59,584 bases of DNA from NCBI RefSeq assembly GCF_001641635.1, contig NZ_LUUB01000080.1:289905-349488 (forward strand), given 5' to 3'. Shown here piece after piece: positions 8,873-17,801 of this stretch (its first letter is position 1; each line of letters begins with the position of its first letter). Made by a program: the position numbers and the translations under genes. Source of the DNA: Bradyrhizobium centrolobii (GTDB lineage Bacteria > Pseudomonadota > Alphaproteobacteria > Rhizobiales > Xanthobacteraceae). The notes under the pieces are model-generated. The model had not been told where the DNA came from, searched no databases, and was given only the letters and a program-made list of their open reading frames with translations.

Positions 8873-10015
8873 ATGACCGAGCGCATCAGGGAATTTTTGC
8901 GCAACCGCCGTACCGAGGGCCTCGATACTGAACCCTGCCTCGTGGTCGACCTCGACGTCGTGCGCGACAACTACCAGAGCTTTGCCAAGGCGCTGCCCGA
9001 CAGCCGCGTGTTCTATGCCGTCAAGGCGAACCCGGCGCCGGAAGTGCTGGCCCTGCTCGCCTCCATGGGCTCCTGCTTCGACACCGCGACGGTCGCCGAG
9101 ATCGAGATGGCGCTGGCCGCGGGTGCGACGCCTGACCGCGTCTCCTTCGGCAACACGATCAAGAAGGAGCGCGACATCGCGCGCGCCTTCGCGCTCGGCA
9201 TCCGCCTGTTCGCGGTCGACTGCGCCGCCGAGGTCGAGAAGGTCGCCCGCGCCGCCCCCGGCGCGAAGGTGTTCTGCCGCATCCTCTATGACTGCGCCGG
9301 CGCCGAATGGCCGCTGTCGCGCAAGTTCGGCTGCGACCCCGAGATGGCCGTCGAGGTGCTCGACGTCGCCAAGCGTCTGGGCCTGGAGCCGTGCGGCATC
9401 TCCTTCCATGTCGGCTCGCAGCAGCGCAAGGTGAAGGCGTGGGACCGTGCGCTGGCGATGGCCTCGCAGGTGTTCCGCGACTGCGCCGAGCGCGGCATCA
9501 ACCTCTCCATGGTCAACATGGGCGGGGGCTTCCCGACCAAGTACATGAAGGACGTGCCGCCGGTCGTGACCTACGGCCGGTCGATCTTCCGCGCGCTGCG
9601 CAAGCACTTCGGCAACCAGATTCCGGAGACCATCATCGAGCCGGGCCGCGGCATGGTGGGCAACGCCGGCATCATCGAGTCCGAGGTCGTGCTCATCTCG
9701 AAGAAGAGCGACGAGGACGAGGTGCGCTGGGTGTATCTCGACATCGGCAAGTTCGGCGGTCTCGCCGAGACCATGGACGAGTCGATCCGTTACGCCATCC
9801 GCACCCCGCATGACGGGGCGGACATGACGCCGTGCGTGCTCGCGGGCCCAACCTGCGATTCCGCCGACGTGCTGTACGAGAAGAACCCGTATCCGCTCCC
9901 CGTCACGCTCGAGATCGGCGACAAGGTGCTGATCGAAGGGACCGGGGCCTATACGTCAACCTACTCGTCGGTGGCGTTCAACGGCATCCCGCCGCTGAAG
10001 ACGTATCACATCTGA
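8873..10015 (+). CDS. PLP-dependent ornithine/lysine decarboxylase (fold III)
   Basis: Decarboxylates ornithine to putrescine (or lysine to cadaverine) in the cytosol, feeding polyamine synthesis. The product is 380 residues from the ATG at 8873, which has a strong TTGGAGGGTGCT site. The PLP Lys51 is in FYAVKANPAP, the phosphate-binding Gly loop GGGFP is at about 217-221, EPGR at 256-259, and the catalytic Cys328 with Asp329 is in GPTCDSADV. The size and these motifs fit the eukaryotic-type (alanine racemase-fold) ODC group, not the larger fold-I enzymes. Homospermidine synthase lies 1.4 kb downstream on the same strand, which supports putrescine as the product. Confidence 0.94.
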   Translation: MTERIREFLRNRRTEGLDTEPCLVVDLDVVRDNYQSFAKALPDSRVFYAVKANPAPEVLALLASMGSCFDTATVAEIEMALAAGATPDRVSFGNTIKKERDIARAFALGIRLFAVDCAAEVEKVARAAPGAKVFCRILYDCAGAEWPLSRKFGCDPEMAVEVLDVAKRLGLEPCGISFHVGSQQRKVKAWDRALAMASQVFRDCAERGINLSMVNMGGGFPTKYMKDVPPVVTYGRSIFRALRKHFGNQIPETIIEPGRGMVGNAGIIESEVVLISKKSDEDEVRWVYLDIGKFGGLAETMDESIRYAIRTPHDGADMTPCVLAGPTCDSADVLYEKNPYPLPVTLEIGDKVLIEGTGAYTSTYSSVAFNGIPPLKTYHI

Positions 10016-10058
10016 TTTGCCACATCTGATCCGCCTCGCTGTCGAGGCTTGATGAACC

Positions 10059-10094
10059 GGGAGCCGGCCATGCCGGCTCCTCCCTGACATTTTC
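10059..10094 (+). terminator. Terminator-like hairpin after the decarboxylase gene
   Basis: GGAGCCGGC (10060-10068) and GCCGGCTCC (10072-10080) form a perfect 9-bp stem with a three-base loop. TCCCTGACATTTT follows. The T run is short and displaced, so termination may be partial and allow read-through to the downstream genes. Confidence 0.6.
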
Positions 10095-10161
10095 GATTTC
10101 TGACGACGCCTTGGACCGGCGTGCCTGTGGGCATGTCGGTTCAAGCGGGGACTGACGTGCC

Positions 10162-10749
10162 ATGACTGCTCTTCGGAAGCCACAGGTCGCCCTCACCTCG
10201 AAAGCCGCTCCGTTCGCGATCCGTGCGGAGCGTGCTGCCGACGTCGCCGCCCGTGAAGCGCTGCTCGATGCCTGCTTTGGCGAGAACCGCCATGGCCGGA
10301 CCTGCCAGCGCCTGCGCGACGGACGCGCACCCGCCGCCGGCCTCGCGCTGGCAGCTGTGCGCGAGGGAAAACTCGTGGGTACCGTGCGGCTGTGGCACGT
10401 CAGCGCCGGAGGCAGGCCCGCTTTGGTCCTCGGACCACTGGCGGTTGATCCTGCCTGCCGCGAGCTCGGGATCGGCGCCGCGCTGATGCATCAAGCGCTG
10501 GCCGCCGCCCGGGCGCGCGGGCACGCCGCCGTGATCCTGCTCGGCGATGGCCCCTACTATGCCCGCTTCGGCTTCTCGGCCGAAAAGACCGGCGAGCTGT
10601 CGCTGCCCGGCCCATTCGAACGCGACCGCCTGCTCGCGCTCGAATTCACGGCGGGCGCGCTGGACGGCGTCTCCGGGATGATCGTTGCGAGCGGCGCTAT
10701 CCTGCCCAAACGGCGGGCATCACGCGCCCAGCACGCGCACGCGGCTTAA
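10162..10749 (+). CDS. GNAT family N-acetyltransferase (YhbS-like)
   Basis: A 195-residue acyl-CoA-dependent acetyltransferase. The core holds PFAIRAERAADVAAREALLDACF, the beta-strand pair LVGTVRLWHV, and the acetyl-CoA loop VDPACRELGIGAALMHQAL (RxxGIG in place of the usual Q/RxxGxG/A). YYARFGFSAEKTGELSLPGP follows, which is diagnostic of the COG3153 group. It sits between the decarboxylase and homospermidine synthase genes on the same strand. A polyamine or amine substrate would fit the context but is unproven; the COG3153 substrate is generally unknown. Confidence 0.85.
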   Translation: MTALRKPQVALTSKAAPFAIRAERAADVAAREALLDACFGENRHGRTCQRLRDGRAPAAGLALAAVREGKLVGTVRLWHVSAGGRPALVLGPLAVDPACRELGIGAALMHQALAAARARGHAAVILLGDGPYYARFGFSAEKTGELSLPGPFERDRLLALEFTAGALDGVSGMIVASGAILPKRRASRAQHAHAA

Positions 10750-10761
10750 GGGATTGCCATC

Positions 10762-10932
10762 ATGGCGAAGACCGAAGCCGCATCCGGCGGCGATGTCCGC
10801 ACGCGCCCGCGCAGCATCGTCACCACGGTCCTTTTGATCCTGATCTCGGTCATGATCGTCAGGGACCTCCTCGTGCGGCGGTGGAGCGGCACTGCGCCGC
10901 CGTCGCAGGACACGACACTTCAGTCCCGCTAG
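10762..10932 (+). CDS. Small single-span membrane protein
   Basis: A 56-residue protein starting MAKTEAASGGDVRTRPRS. It has one hydrophobic span (about 19-35, TTVLLILISVMIV) and a basic juxtamembrane stretch (RDLLVRRW). The ATG is 12 bases after the stop of the GNAT gene, so it is probably co-transcribed. Base use matches its neighbours. No family is recognised. Confidence 0.6.
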   Translation: MAKTEAASGGDVRTRPRSIVTTVLLILISVMIVRDLLVRRWSGTAPPSQDTTLQSR

Positions 10933-11023
10933 GCTCACCCGCCGTCGCATCGCTTTGGGGTTGCGCGGGCCCGCAAATTGCCCCTAAACCCCGCCCAATC
11001 GCCTTCAGCCGAGGTCCAACACC

Positions 11024-11413
11024 ATGTCCCGTCGCCTGATTTCCACCGGCTCCCCCTTCGAGAAGACCGCCGGCTACAGCCGCGCCGTGATCGACGGCGA
11101 CTTCGCCTTCGTCGCGGGAACCACCGGCTATGACTACACGACGATGACAATGCCGGCCGATGTCACGAGCCAGTCACGTAACTGCTTCAAGACCATCGAG
11201 GCCGCCCTGAAGGAGGGCGGATTCGAGATGGCCGACATCGTCCGCGCGACCTACTTCCTCACCGACGCCAAGGACGCAGACGCCCATTTCGCCGTCTGCG
11301 GCGAGGTCCTCGGTGATATCCGCCCGGCCGCAACGCTTCTGATCGTCAGCGGGCTCTACAAGCCCGAGATGAAGGTCGAGATCGAAGTGACCGCGAAGCG
11401 CCGCAGCGCCTGA
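11024..11413 (+). CDS. RidA/YjgF family protein (putative imine/enamine deaminase)
   Basis: A 129-residue protein of the Rid superfamily, which hydrolyses reactive enamine/imine intermediates released by PLP enzymes. Visible family features include FVAGTTGYDY near the start, the central QSRNCFKTIEAALKEGG and the C-terminal PAATLLIVSGLYKPEMKVEIEVTA. The strictly conserved catalytic Arg of RidA proper is not obvious (the site reads IRPAATLLIV), so it may be another Rid subfamily. A GAGGTCCAACACC site precedes the ATG. Its place between two polyamine genes suggests protection of PLP metabolism, which is inference. Confidence 0.87.
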   Translation: MSRRLISTGSPFEKTAGYSRAVIDGDFAFVAGTTGYDYTTMTMPADVTSQSRNCFKTIEAALKEGGFEMADIVRATYFLTDAKDADAHFAVCGEVLGDIRPAATLLIVSGLYKPEMKVEIEVTAKRRSA

Positions 11414-11461
11414 TCCACCACTCACCATTTGTCCGCCAGTACTTTCCGGAGAAACCATCCC

Positions 11462-12904
11462 ATGAGCCCCACCTCGCAGATCTACGCGAAGATTACCGGC
11501 CCCATCGTCATGGTCGGCTTCGGCTCCATCGGCAAAGGCACGTTGCCGATGATCGAGCGGCATCTCGATTACGACAAGTCGCGCATCACCGTGATCGATC
11601 CCAAGGACGAGGGCCGCAAGGCACATTGCGAGAAGCACAATGTAAGATTCATCCAGCAGGGCCTGACCAAGGCCAATTATCGCGACTTGCTGACCCCGCT
11701 TCTCACTGAAGGCGGCGGCCAGGGTTTTTGCGTCAATCTCTCGGTCGATACCGGCTCTACCGACATCATGGAGCTCTGCGACGAACTTGGCGCTCTTTAT
11801 ATCGACACCGTCAACGAGCCCTGGCTCGGCTTCTATTTCGATTCTTCGAAGGGCCCGGAAGCACGCTCCAACTACGCCCTTCGCGAAGTGACGCTGGCCG
11901 CCAAGAAGGCGCGCCCCGCGGGCTCGACGACGGCCATCTCCTGCTGTGGCGCCAATCCCGGCATGGTCTCCTTTTTCGTCAAGCAGGCGCTACTCAATGT
12001 CGCCGCTGATCTGAAGCTCAATGCCCCCAGGCCGAAGACCAGAGCCGAATGGGCGGACTTGATGCGGCAAGCGGGTGTCAAGGGCATCCACATCGCCGAA
12101 CGCGATACCCAGCGCTCCAAGTCGCCGAAAGAGCCGGACGTCTTCGTCAACACCTGGTCGGTGGAAGGTTTCCTGTCGGAAGGCGTGCAGCCGTCCGAAC
12201 TCGGTTGGGGCACCCATGAAAAATGGATGCCCGAGAATGCGCGTACCCACGAAGCTGGCTGCGGCGCCGCCATCTATCTGATGCAGCCCGGCGCCAACAC
12301 GCGCGTGCGCACCTGGTGCCCGACCCGCGGCGCGCAGTATGGCTTCCTCGTCACCCACAACGAGTCGATCTCGATCTCCGATTACTTCACGGTGCGTGAC
12401 GCATCGGGCACGGCGATCTATCGGCCGACCTGCCACTACGCCTATCATCCGGCTGACGATGCCGTGCTGTCGCTGCATGAAATGTTCGGCCGCGCAGCGA
12501 AGATGCAGGAAAAGCACCACATCCTCGATGAGAACGAAATCGTCGATGGCATCGACGAACTCGGCGTGCTGCTGTTCGGCCATGACAACAATGCCTACTG
12601 GTATGGCTCGCAGCTCTCCATCGAAGAGACCCGCAGACTCGCGCCCTATCAGAACGCCACCGGCCTGCAAGTGACCTCCGCCGTGCTCGGCGGCATGGTG
12701 TGGGCGCTGGAAAACCCGAACGAAGGCATCGTCGAAGCCGACGAGATGGATTTCGATCGTCTGCTGGAAATCCAGATGCCATATCTCGGCCCGGTGAAGG
12801 GTTTCTACACCGACTGGACGCCGCTGACGGATCGTCCGGGACTGTTTCCGGAAGATATCGATACGAGCGATCCCTGGCAGTTCCGGAATATTCTGGTGCG
12901 CTAA
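11462..12904 (+). CDS. hss: Homospermidine synthase
   Basis: NAD-dependent transfer of an aminobutyl group to putrescine, giving sym-homospermidine, the main polyamine of many rhizobia. The product is 480 residues from the ATG at 11462, 48 bases after the RidA stop, with a GGAGAAACC site. It has an N-terminal dinucleotide fold with the loop IVMVGFGSIGKGTLP, then SVDTGSTDIMELC, DTVNEPWLGFYF, the active-site region CCGANPGMVSFFVKQAL and a long C-terminal domain (GTHEKWMPENARTHEAGCGA). The length is typical. Decarboxylase product and synthase substrate link this gene to the one at 8873. Confidence 0.96.
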   Translation: MSPTSQIYAKITGPIVMVGFGSIGKGTLPMIERHLDYDKSRITVIDPKDEGRKAHCEKHNVRFIQQGLTKANYRDLLTPLLTEGGGQGFCVNLSVDTGSTDIMELCDELGALYIDTVNEPWLGFYFDSSKGPEARSNYALREVTLAAKKARPAGSTTAISCCGANPGMVSFFVKQALLNVAADLKLNAPRPKTRAEWADLMRQAGVKGIHIAERDTQRSKSPKEPDVFVNTWSVEGFLSEGVQPSELGWGTHEKWMPENARTHEAGCGAAIYLMQPGANTRVRTWCPTRGAQYGFLVTHNESISISDYFTVRDASGTAIYRPTCHYAYHPADDAVLSLHEMFGRAAKMQEKHHILDENEIVDGIDELGVLLFGHDNNAYWYGSQLSIEETRRLAPYQNATGLQVTSAVLGGMVWALENPNEGIVEADEMDFDRLLEIQMPYLGPVKGFYTDWTPLTDRPGLFPEDIDTSDPWQFRNILVR

Positions 12905-12921
12905 GGCGGATTCTCTCTACC

Positions 12922-13028
12922 CGTCATTTCGGGGCGCGCCACTTGGCGCGAGCCCGGAATCGATCAGGCGGCAGTACGTGCGGACAAATGGATTCCGGGC
13001 TCGCGACTTCGTCGCGCCCCGGAATGAC
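12922..13028. repeat. Palindromic intergenic repeat, type A (copy 2)
   Basis: The inverted repeat has ends CGTCATTTCGGGGCGCG and CGCGCCCCGGAATGAC, closely similar to 1131-1238. It sits between convergent genes (homospermidine synthase and the proline-rich protein), where it could act as a bidirectional terminator. The remaining bases to 13156 show no gene. Confidence 0.8.
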
Positions 13029-13156
13029 AACTCCACACACCGCAGTCCTGCCCCGGGGCATCCAGTACGCTGCGGCGTCTCCGTATCCATACACGGTCTC
13101 TGGAATACCGGATCATCCGCTTTCGCGGGTGATGACGCCGCATCGACAGAGGGGGC

Positions 13157-13519
13157 TTACTGCTTGTCCTTGGTCGGCGGCTCCTTGATCGGCGGCGCGA
13201 TCTTCTCGGCGGGCGCCTGCGGCAGGACGGGCTTCGCCGCGCCCTGCGTCTGCGGATCGGGGCGCGCGGGCTCGGGCGCCGGCGTGGTCGGGCGCTCGCC
13301 GCCGGGCTTTGCTTGCGCCGGAGTCTTGCTCTGATCGTCGGACGGCTTGCCCTGGAGTGGTCCCGTCGCCTGCGCCGTCTGCATCCGATACTCAGCCCGG
13401 ATCTGCGCCAGCGACAGGCCTGACACCACGGCGCCGGCTGCGAACAGCGCGCTGGCGATCAGCAGGTCTCGTCGAAGTCTGCGTTTGTCAGGGTTGCCGG
13501 TCATATCGATCACCGCCAT
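13157..13519 (-). CDS. Proline-rich single-span membrane protein, unknown function
   Basis: A 120-residue protein (115 if the ATG at 13504 is used; neither start has a clear ribosome site). The basic stretch NPDKRRLRRD precedes one hydrophobic span (LLIASALFAAGAVVSGLSL). A long Pro/Ala/Lys/Gln-rich tail of low complexity ends KEPPTKDKQ. The topology suggests a short cytoplasmic end and an extended periplasmic tail that might reach peptidoglycan. No enzymatic motif is seen. It follows MgtC on the same strand after about 90 bases. Confidence 0.6.
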   Translation of the reverse strand: MAVIDMTGNPDKRRLRRDLLIASALFAAGAVVSGLSLAQIRAEYRMQTAQATGPLQGKPSDDQSKTPAQAKPGGERPTTPAPEPARPDPQTQGAAKPVLPQAPAEKIAPPIKEPPTKDKQ

Positions 13520-13605
13520 TCATCCGCGGGATCAACGAATTCGCCGGATCGCAGTTCCGCGCCCGGAGAGGCGGAACCTCACGCTTGCGCGCCAAAACGC
13601 CGCGC

Positions 13606-14322
13606 TCACTCCGTTGTGCTGACTTCCCAGGTGGCGTGACGCACGCCGGGCAAATGCTGCAGATCGGTCGCCACCGCGTTCAGTTCATTCGGATCGACCG
13701 CGGTCGCCACCAGCTTCGCGACGATCTCCAGAATGTCGTCGCCGATCTCGACCACGTCGACATCGGCCACCGGATATTGCGCGGCGTCGAGCTTGTCGAC
13801 GAGGCGGTCGCGCATGTCGGGCAAGGCCTCTGTCGTGACCGCGAGCTTGAAATAGTAGGTCGCCTCCAGGGCCCTCTCGTTCAGCGGGATACGGTTGATC
13901 GCATTAACCAAGGGTCGCAGCAGCGTGTTGCCAGCGATGATGAATACGGTCAGCACCGTGGCCTGGGCGACCAGGTCGGCGCCGGCGCAGGAGCCGACCG
14001 CCGCCGAGGCCCACAATGTCGCCGCGGTGTTGAGGCCGCGCACGTCCATGCCCTGCTTCATGATGACGCCGGCGCCGAGGAAGCCGATGCCGGAGACGAC
14101 ATAGGAGATCACCCGCACCGCGCCATCGGCACCCGTCAGATGCATCGCGAGGTCGACGAAGGCGGCAGCCCCAACCGCGACCAGCACGTTGGTGCGCAGG
14201 CCCGCGGTGCGCTGCCGGTACTGCCGTTCGGCCCCGATCAGTGTGCCCAGCACGAAGGCCGTGAACAGGCTGATCAGCGTGTCGATGAAGTCAGCAATCT
14301 GGAAAGTCGTCAGAAACCGCAT
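13606..14322 (-). CDS. MgtC/SapB family membrane protein
   Basis: A 238-residue protein with the MgtC N-terminal membrane domain: TAFVLGTLIGAERQYRQRTAGLRTNVLVAVGAAAFVDL, then GIGFLGAGVIMKQG and VRGLNTAATLWASAAVG, all canonical for the family. The C-terminal cytosolic domain (about 150-238) has an ACT-like look (YYFKLAVTTEALPDMRDRLVDKL). MgtC proteins modulate F-type ATPase activity and growth under Mg2+ limitation in pathogens; the role here is inferred. The ATG at 14322 is preferred to a GTG 12 bases upstream because family members begin MRFLTTF or similar. Confidence 0.92.
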   Translation of the reverse strand: MRFLTTFQIADFIDTLISLFTAFVLGTLIGAERQYRQRTAGLRTNVLVAVGAAAFVDLAMHLTGADGAVRVISYVVSGIGFLGAGVIMKQGMDVRGLNTAATLWASAAVGSCAGADLVAQATVLTVFIIAGNTLLRPLVNAINRIPLNERALEATYYFKLAVTTEALPDMRDRLVDKLDAAQYPVADVDVVEIGDDILEIVAKLVATAVDPNELNAVATDLQHLPGVRHATWEVSTTE

Positions 14323-14428
14323 GGCCCCTCGCACGGTCGCCAGACGATCTATGCGAGAGTGTCGCCGAGGTCAATTTGAACGGGCATCGGCTGTGGAAGC
14401 CGATGCCCGTCCGCACCCAGTGCAGGCC

Positions 14429-17400
14429 TCAGTGGGTCGCCGCGAGGAGCGCCTGCTGGGGCGGCTCGTAGCTCAGCAAAGTTCCGCCGAGACCGTCGGA
14501 CGAGAGCACGAAGGACGAGGCCGAGTACTGCGCGAGCAGAGCCCACGAGTAGCTCTGGCCGCCGTCGGTTGTGACCGTCAGATTGTTCGCGCCATCGACA
14601 TCGACGCTGCTGATCACGGTGTTGCGGAAATCGATGCGGTCGTCCGCACCGAAATTGGCGATCGAGCCGGCGAGACCCGACGGCGTCTCCAGCACCAGCG
14701 TCGCGCCGGCCGTGCCGCCGAAATCGACGTTCTGAAGGACGCCGCCGCCATAGACATGCCCGGTGCCGCCGTCCAGATGCGTGTTCGAGGCCGTGCCGCT
14801 CGCGCCGACGTCCTGCTCACCGCCGCCGCTCACGTTCGCGCCGTTCGCCGTACCCGCCACAAACTGGAAGCCACCACCGATCGTGGCGTTGCCGTCGGTG
14901 GCGCCGGCGTCCACGTATTGGAAGCCGCCGGTCGCAACCGTCGTCGCGGTCGTCGCACCGCCCGAGCCGACATACTGCCGTCCGCCGGCATTGATCGTGG
15001 TGCCGGCGGCATGGCCGTCGGTGAGGATCTGCTGATCGCCCGCGAGCACGACGTTGGTGACGGTTCCGTTGGCGACGTCCTGATAGCCGCCGGCCTCGAC
15101 CGTGGTGCCATCGGCACTGCCGCCTTGATAGACGTGCTGCCAGCCGCCGCTTTCGACAACAGCGCCGGTCGAGGTCCCGTAGTCGTACTGAACGCCGCCG
15201 GCGCCGATGGTCGCACCGTAGCTGCTGCCGCTGGCATATTGCGTGCCGTAGATCGTCGCGCCGTGCTCGTCTCCGCCCGCGGCGAGCTGCATCACGCCGG
15301 AGAACTCGATCAACGTGTTGGTTGCATGGCCACCGTTGGCGACGAATTGCTCGCCCCCGGCCTTGATCGTAGTGTGAGCCGCGGTGCCGCGAGCGTAGAC
15401 CTGCTCGAAACCGTACAACACGGTATCGGTCGCGATCGCGGAGTTGCGCACGTCCTGATAGCCGCCGGCTTCGATCGTCGCCGCGGTTGTGCTGACGCCA
15501 ATGACGTGCTGCGCGCCGCCGCTCTTGACCACCGATCCGGTCGAGGTGCCGTAGTCCTCTTCGATTCCGTTACGAAGGACAATCGCCCCGACCGAGGTCG
15601 CGCCACCGCCGACGACGAGGCTCGGGTTGAAGGTCGAGGGAGACGCCACGACGATCGCGTTCGCAAGTGATGTGCCAGCAGGTATTGTGTAGCCGTAGGC
15701 GAGCGGGATGGCCTGCGATATGCCGGTATTGCCGGCTGCGTCGCGCAGACGGGCCGTCACATAGGAAAGTCCGGTTGCGGGAAACAGATTATCCAGCCGC
15801 CAGGTGCCGTCGGTGCTGGTGACAGAGAGATCCGTCGCACCGAACGACAGGGTGAGCGTGGCCGGCGCGTCGGCCACATCGAGCGTGCCCAGGACGCTGA
15901 TGCGGTTGGATGTTGCATCGGAGTTTTCGATGCTCGTGATCGCGAGGACGGGAGCGGTCGTATCGACCGTGAAGTTGAACGCGGGCCCGGGATTGCTGTG
16001 GTTACCCAGCGTGTCCGTGGCAGTCGCCACATAGCTGTAGGTCGAGCCGTCCTCAAGGCCCGACACGCCGAGGCTCCAGCTGCCGTCGCTGCCAACCGTG
16101 GTGACGCCAACGACGGAATTGTCGCCGGCGTTCGTTACCGTGACGGTGTCTCCGGCATTGCCGGAGCCGGACAGGGTCGTCGTCCCGCCATGGAAATGAG
16201 CCGCGTTGATGTAATTGTTGCCGTCGGCGCCCGGCGTCACGTCCGCATCGACAATCGCCAGAGCCGGCGGCGTGCGATTGATCGTGTACACGGTGGTCGT
16301 TGGATTGGGAGCGGTGAGCAAAACATCCTCGCCGGTCGAGGCGTTGCTCGTTGTCCACTCCACCACCACGTCGGCCTTTCCGTCTCCATTGAAGTCGCCG
16401 ATGGTCAGTGGGCCGGCAGTGGCGTCCAGGGGCACCGTCACGGCCGGGCCAAACGTGCCGTCACCGCGGCTGTAGAAGGTCGAAAGCGTGTTGTTGGTCC
16501 CTTCCACGACGATGTCCGCCTTGCCGTCGCCATTGACGTCCGCGGCTGTCGCGTACCAAATCGGTGCCGGCGTCAAGAAGGTCTGAGGCGATGCGAAGGT
16601 GCCGTCGCCGTTGCCGAGCAGGATTGCAATCGAGTTGTTGGTTCCGAGCGCAAGATCAAGCTTGCCGTCACCGTTGAAGTCACCGCTCAACGTGGTCGAT
16701 GCAGTGCCGGCCTCGATCGGGGATTGGAACGTGCCGTCCCCGTTGCCAAGGCGCACGGCAACCGGCGAGCTTGACGAGGTCTTCACCAGCAGGTCGATCT
16801 TTCCGTCGCCGTTGAAATCTCCGCTCGCGAAGGCACCGGAGACGTCCGTGGCAACCGGCGATCCGAAAGAGCCGTCGCCGTTGCCGAGCAGCAGCGACGT
16901 GCCATTGTTGTTCGACATGAGCACGTCGGCCTTGCCGTCGCCATTGAAGTCGGCAAGCGCCCTGATAAAGCCGTTATTACTGCCACCCGTCGCATACTTC
17001 GTCGTCGCCGCGAACGTGCCGTTGCCATTGCCCAGCTTGACGTCCAGGGTCCCGGTGGTGATGTTGCCCATCAGGACGTCCAGCTTGCCGTCGCCGTTGA
17101 CGTCGGCAAGTCGAATCGACCCTTCCAGCTCCGAGGCGCCGGTAAATGTGGTCGACGTGAATTGGCCCGCGCCGCTATTGGTTCTGACATCGAGAAAGTA
17201 AGCGGAGGCGCTGACGGTTCGGATGTACACCATATCCTGCTTGCCGTCGCCGTTGACGTCGCCGACCGCGGCCGAGTTGATGATGCTGAAGCGCGGGCCG
17301 CTCATTTGCGATTCGGACTGGAAGGGTCCGACATAGTAGCCGCTGGAATCGTGCACGTTGGTGCCGGTCAGTTGCAGCCCCAGCGTGCCGCTCCCCGAGC

Positions 17401-17632
17401 CGGTGTTCACCGTGACCACGTAGCTCGCGCCGTTGCTGCCGGCCACCGGCGTGATGTCCGTGATGCCCGCACCGCTGATGCCGCCGGTCGTTGCGAGGGT
17501 GAACTGGTCGACCGTGACGCCGGACACCGGCTTCGAAAAGGTGACTGTGTAATGCACGACGGAAGCGTCCGTCGATGACGGATCGGTGCCCGTGATGCTC
17601 ACGAGCGTCGGAAGAACGGGGATGCTTGGCAT
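14429..17632 (-). CDS. Large FG-GAP / Ig-like / Gly-rich-repeat surface or secreted protein
   Basis: A 1067-residue probable extracellular protein. Order: an N-terminal Ig-like domain (about 5-110, LVSITGTDPSSTDASVVHYTV), seven FG-GAP/VCBS units with Ca-binding DxNGDGxxD loops (GDVNGDGKQD, ADFNGDGKAD, GDFNGDGKID and others, about 120-450), two further Ig-like domains (about 475-665) and a long beta-helical repeat region. That region (about 685-985) uses units such as TTVEAGGYQDV and TTINAGGRQYVGSGG, like the AIDA/autotransporter passenger. A short C-terminus (YSASSFVLSSDGLGGTLL) ends it. No Sec signal and no autotransporter barrel are visible, so type I secretion is likely. The ATG at 17632 has AGGGAAATCCC upstream. 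A Zur-like palindrome lies 157 bases upstream. Confidence 0.85.
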   Translation of the reverse strand: MPSIPVLPTLVSITGTDPSSTDASVVHYTVTFSKPVSGVTVDQFTLATTGGISGAGITDITPVAGSNGASYVVTVNTGSGSGTLGLQLTGTNVHDSSGYYVGPFQSESQMSGPRFSIINSAAVGDVNGDGKQDMVYIRTVSASAYFLDVRTNSGAGQFTSTTFTGASELEGSIRLADVNGDGKLDVLMGNITTGTLDVKLGNGNGTFAATTKYATGGSNNGFIRALADFNGDGKADVLMSNNNGTSLLLGNGDGSFGSPVATDVSGAFASGDFNGDGKIDLLVKTSSSSPVAVRLGNGDGTFQSPIEAGTASTTLSGDFNGDGKLDLALGTNNSIAILLGNGDGTFASPQTFLTPAPIWYATAADVNGDGKADIVVEGTNNTLSTFYSRGDGTFGPAVTVPLDATAGPLTIGDFNGDGKADVVVEWTTSNASTGEDVLLTAPNPTTTVYTINRTPPALAIVDADVTPGADGNNYINAAHFHGGTTTLSGSGNAGDTVTVTNAGDNSVVGVTTVGSDGSWSLGVSGLEDGSTYSYVATATDTLGNHSNPGPAFNFTVDTTAPVLAITSIENSDATSNRISVLGTLDVADAPATLTLSFGATDLSVTSTDGTWRLDNLFPATGLSYVTARLRDAAGNTGISQAIPLAYGYTIPAGTSLANAIVVASPSTFNPSLVVGGGATSVGAIVLRNGIEEDYGTSTGSVVKSGGAQHVIGVSTTAATIEAGGYQDVRNSAIATDTVLYGFEQVYARGTAAHTTIKAGGEQFVANGGHATNTLIEFSGVMQLAAGGDEHGATIYGTQYASGSSYGATIGAGGVQYDYGTSTGAVVESGGWQHVYQGGSADGTTVEAGGYQDVANGTVTNVVLAGDQQILTDGHAAGTTINAGGRQYVGSGGATTATTVATGGFQYVDAGATDGNATIGGGFQFVAGTANGANVSGGGEQDVGASGTASNTHLDGGTGHVYGGGVLQNVDFGGTAGATLVLETPSGLAGSIANFGADDRIDFRNTVISSVDVDGANNLTVTTDGGQSYSWALLAQYSASSFVLSSDGLGGTLLSYEPPQQALLAATH

Positions 17633-17788
17633 GGGATTTCCCTGGCGTGGCGCTTTGATGCGAGGATTCGAATTGCACGCAGGCCCGGAAAGACCGGCAC
17701 CAGGAGCAATTGATCGCGCGACGGCAATTCGAAATTGCACGTCGCGCGCTCTACATCTGCGACCTTACAGGGGCAGCTTGTAAGTTAT

Positions 17789-17801
17789 GTTACACGATAA
17801 C
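17789..17801. promoter_or_regulatory. Second, weaker Zur-like palindrome upstream of the surface-protein gene
   Basis: GTTACACGATAAC agrees at 10 of 13 bases with the strong box GTTATATTATAAC at 22705-22717. It is nested in a wider inverted repeat with outer arms TTATGTTA and TAACATAA (17785-17814). It lies between the end of the WD40 gene and the start of the FG-GAP protein gene, both on the minus strand. Zur binding is inference from similarity. Confidence 0.45.

Noticed and set aside
14189..15670. 493-residue plus-strand frame opposite the MgtC and FG-GAP genes
   Set aside because: It mirrors the repeat structure of the minus-strand FG-GAP protein and has no independent domain.
14429..17632. 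CRISPR-like or tandem DNA repeats inside the large protein gene
   Set aside because: The repeats are at the protein level (FG-GAP and Gly-rich units) with varied codons and spacings; there is no spacer structure.
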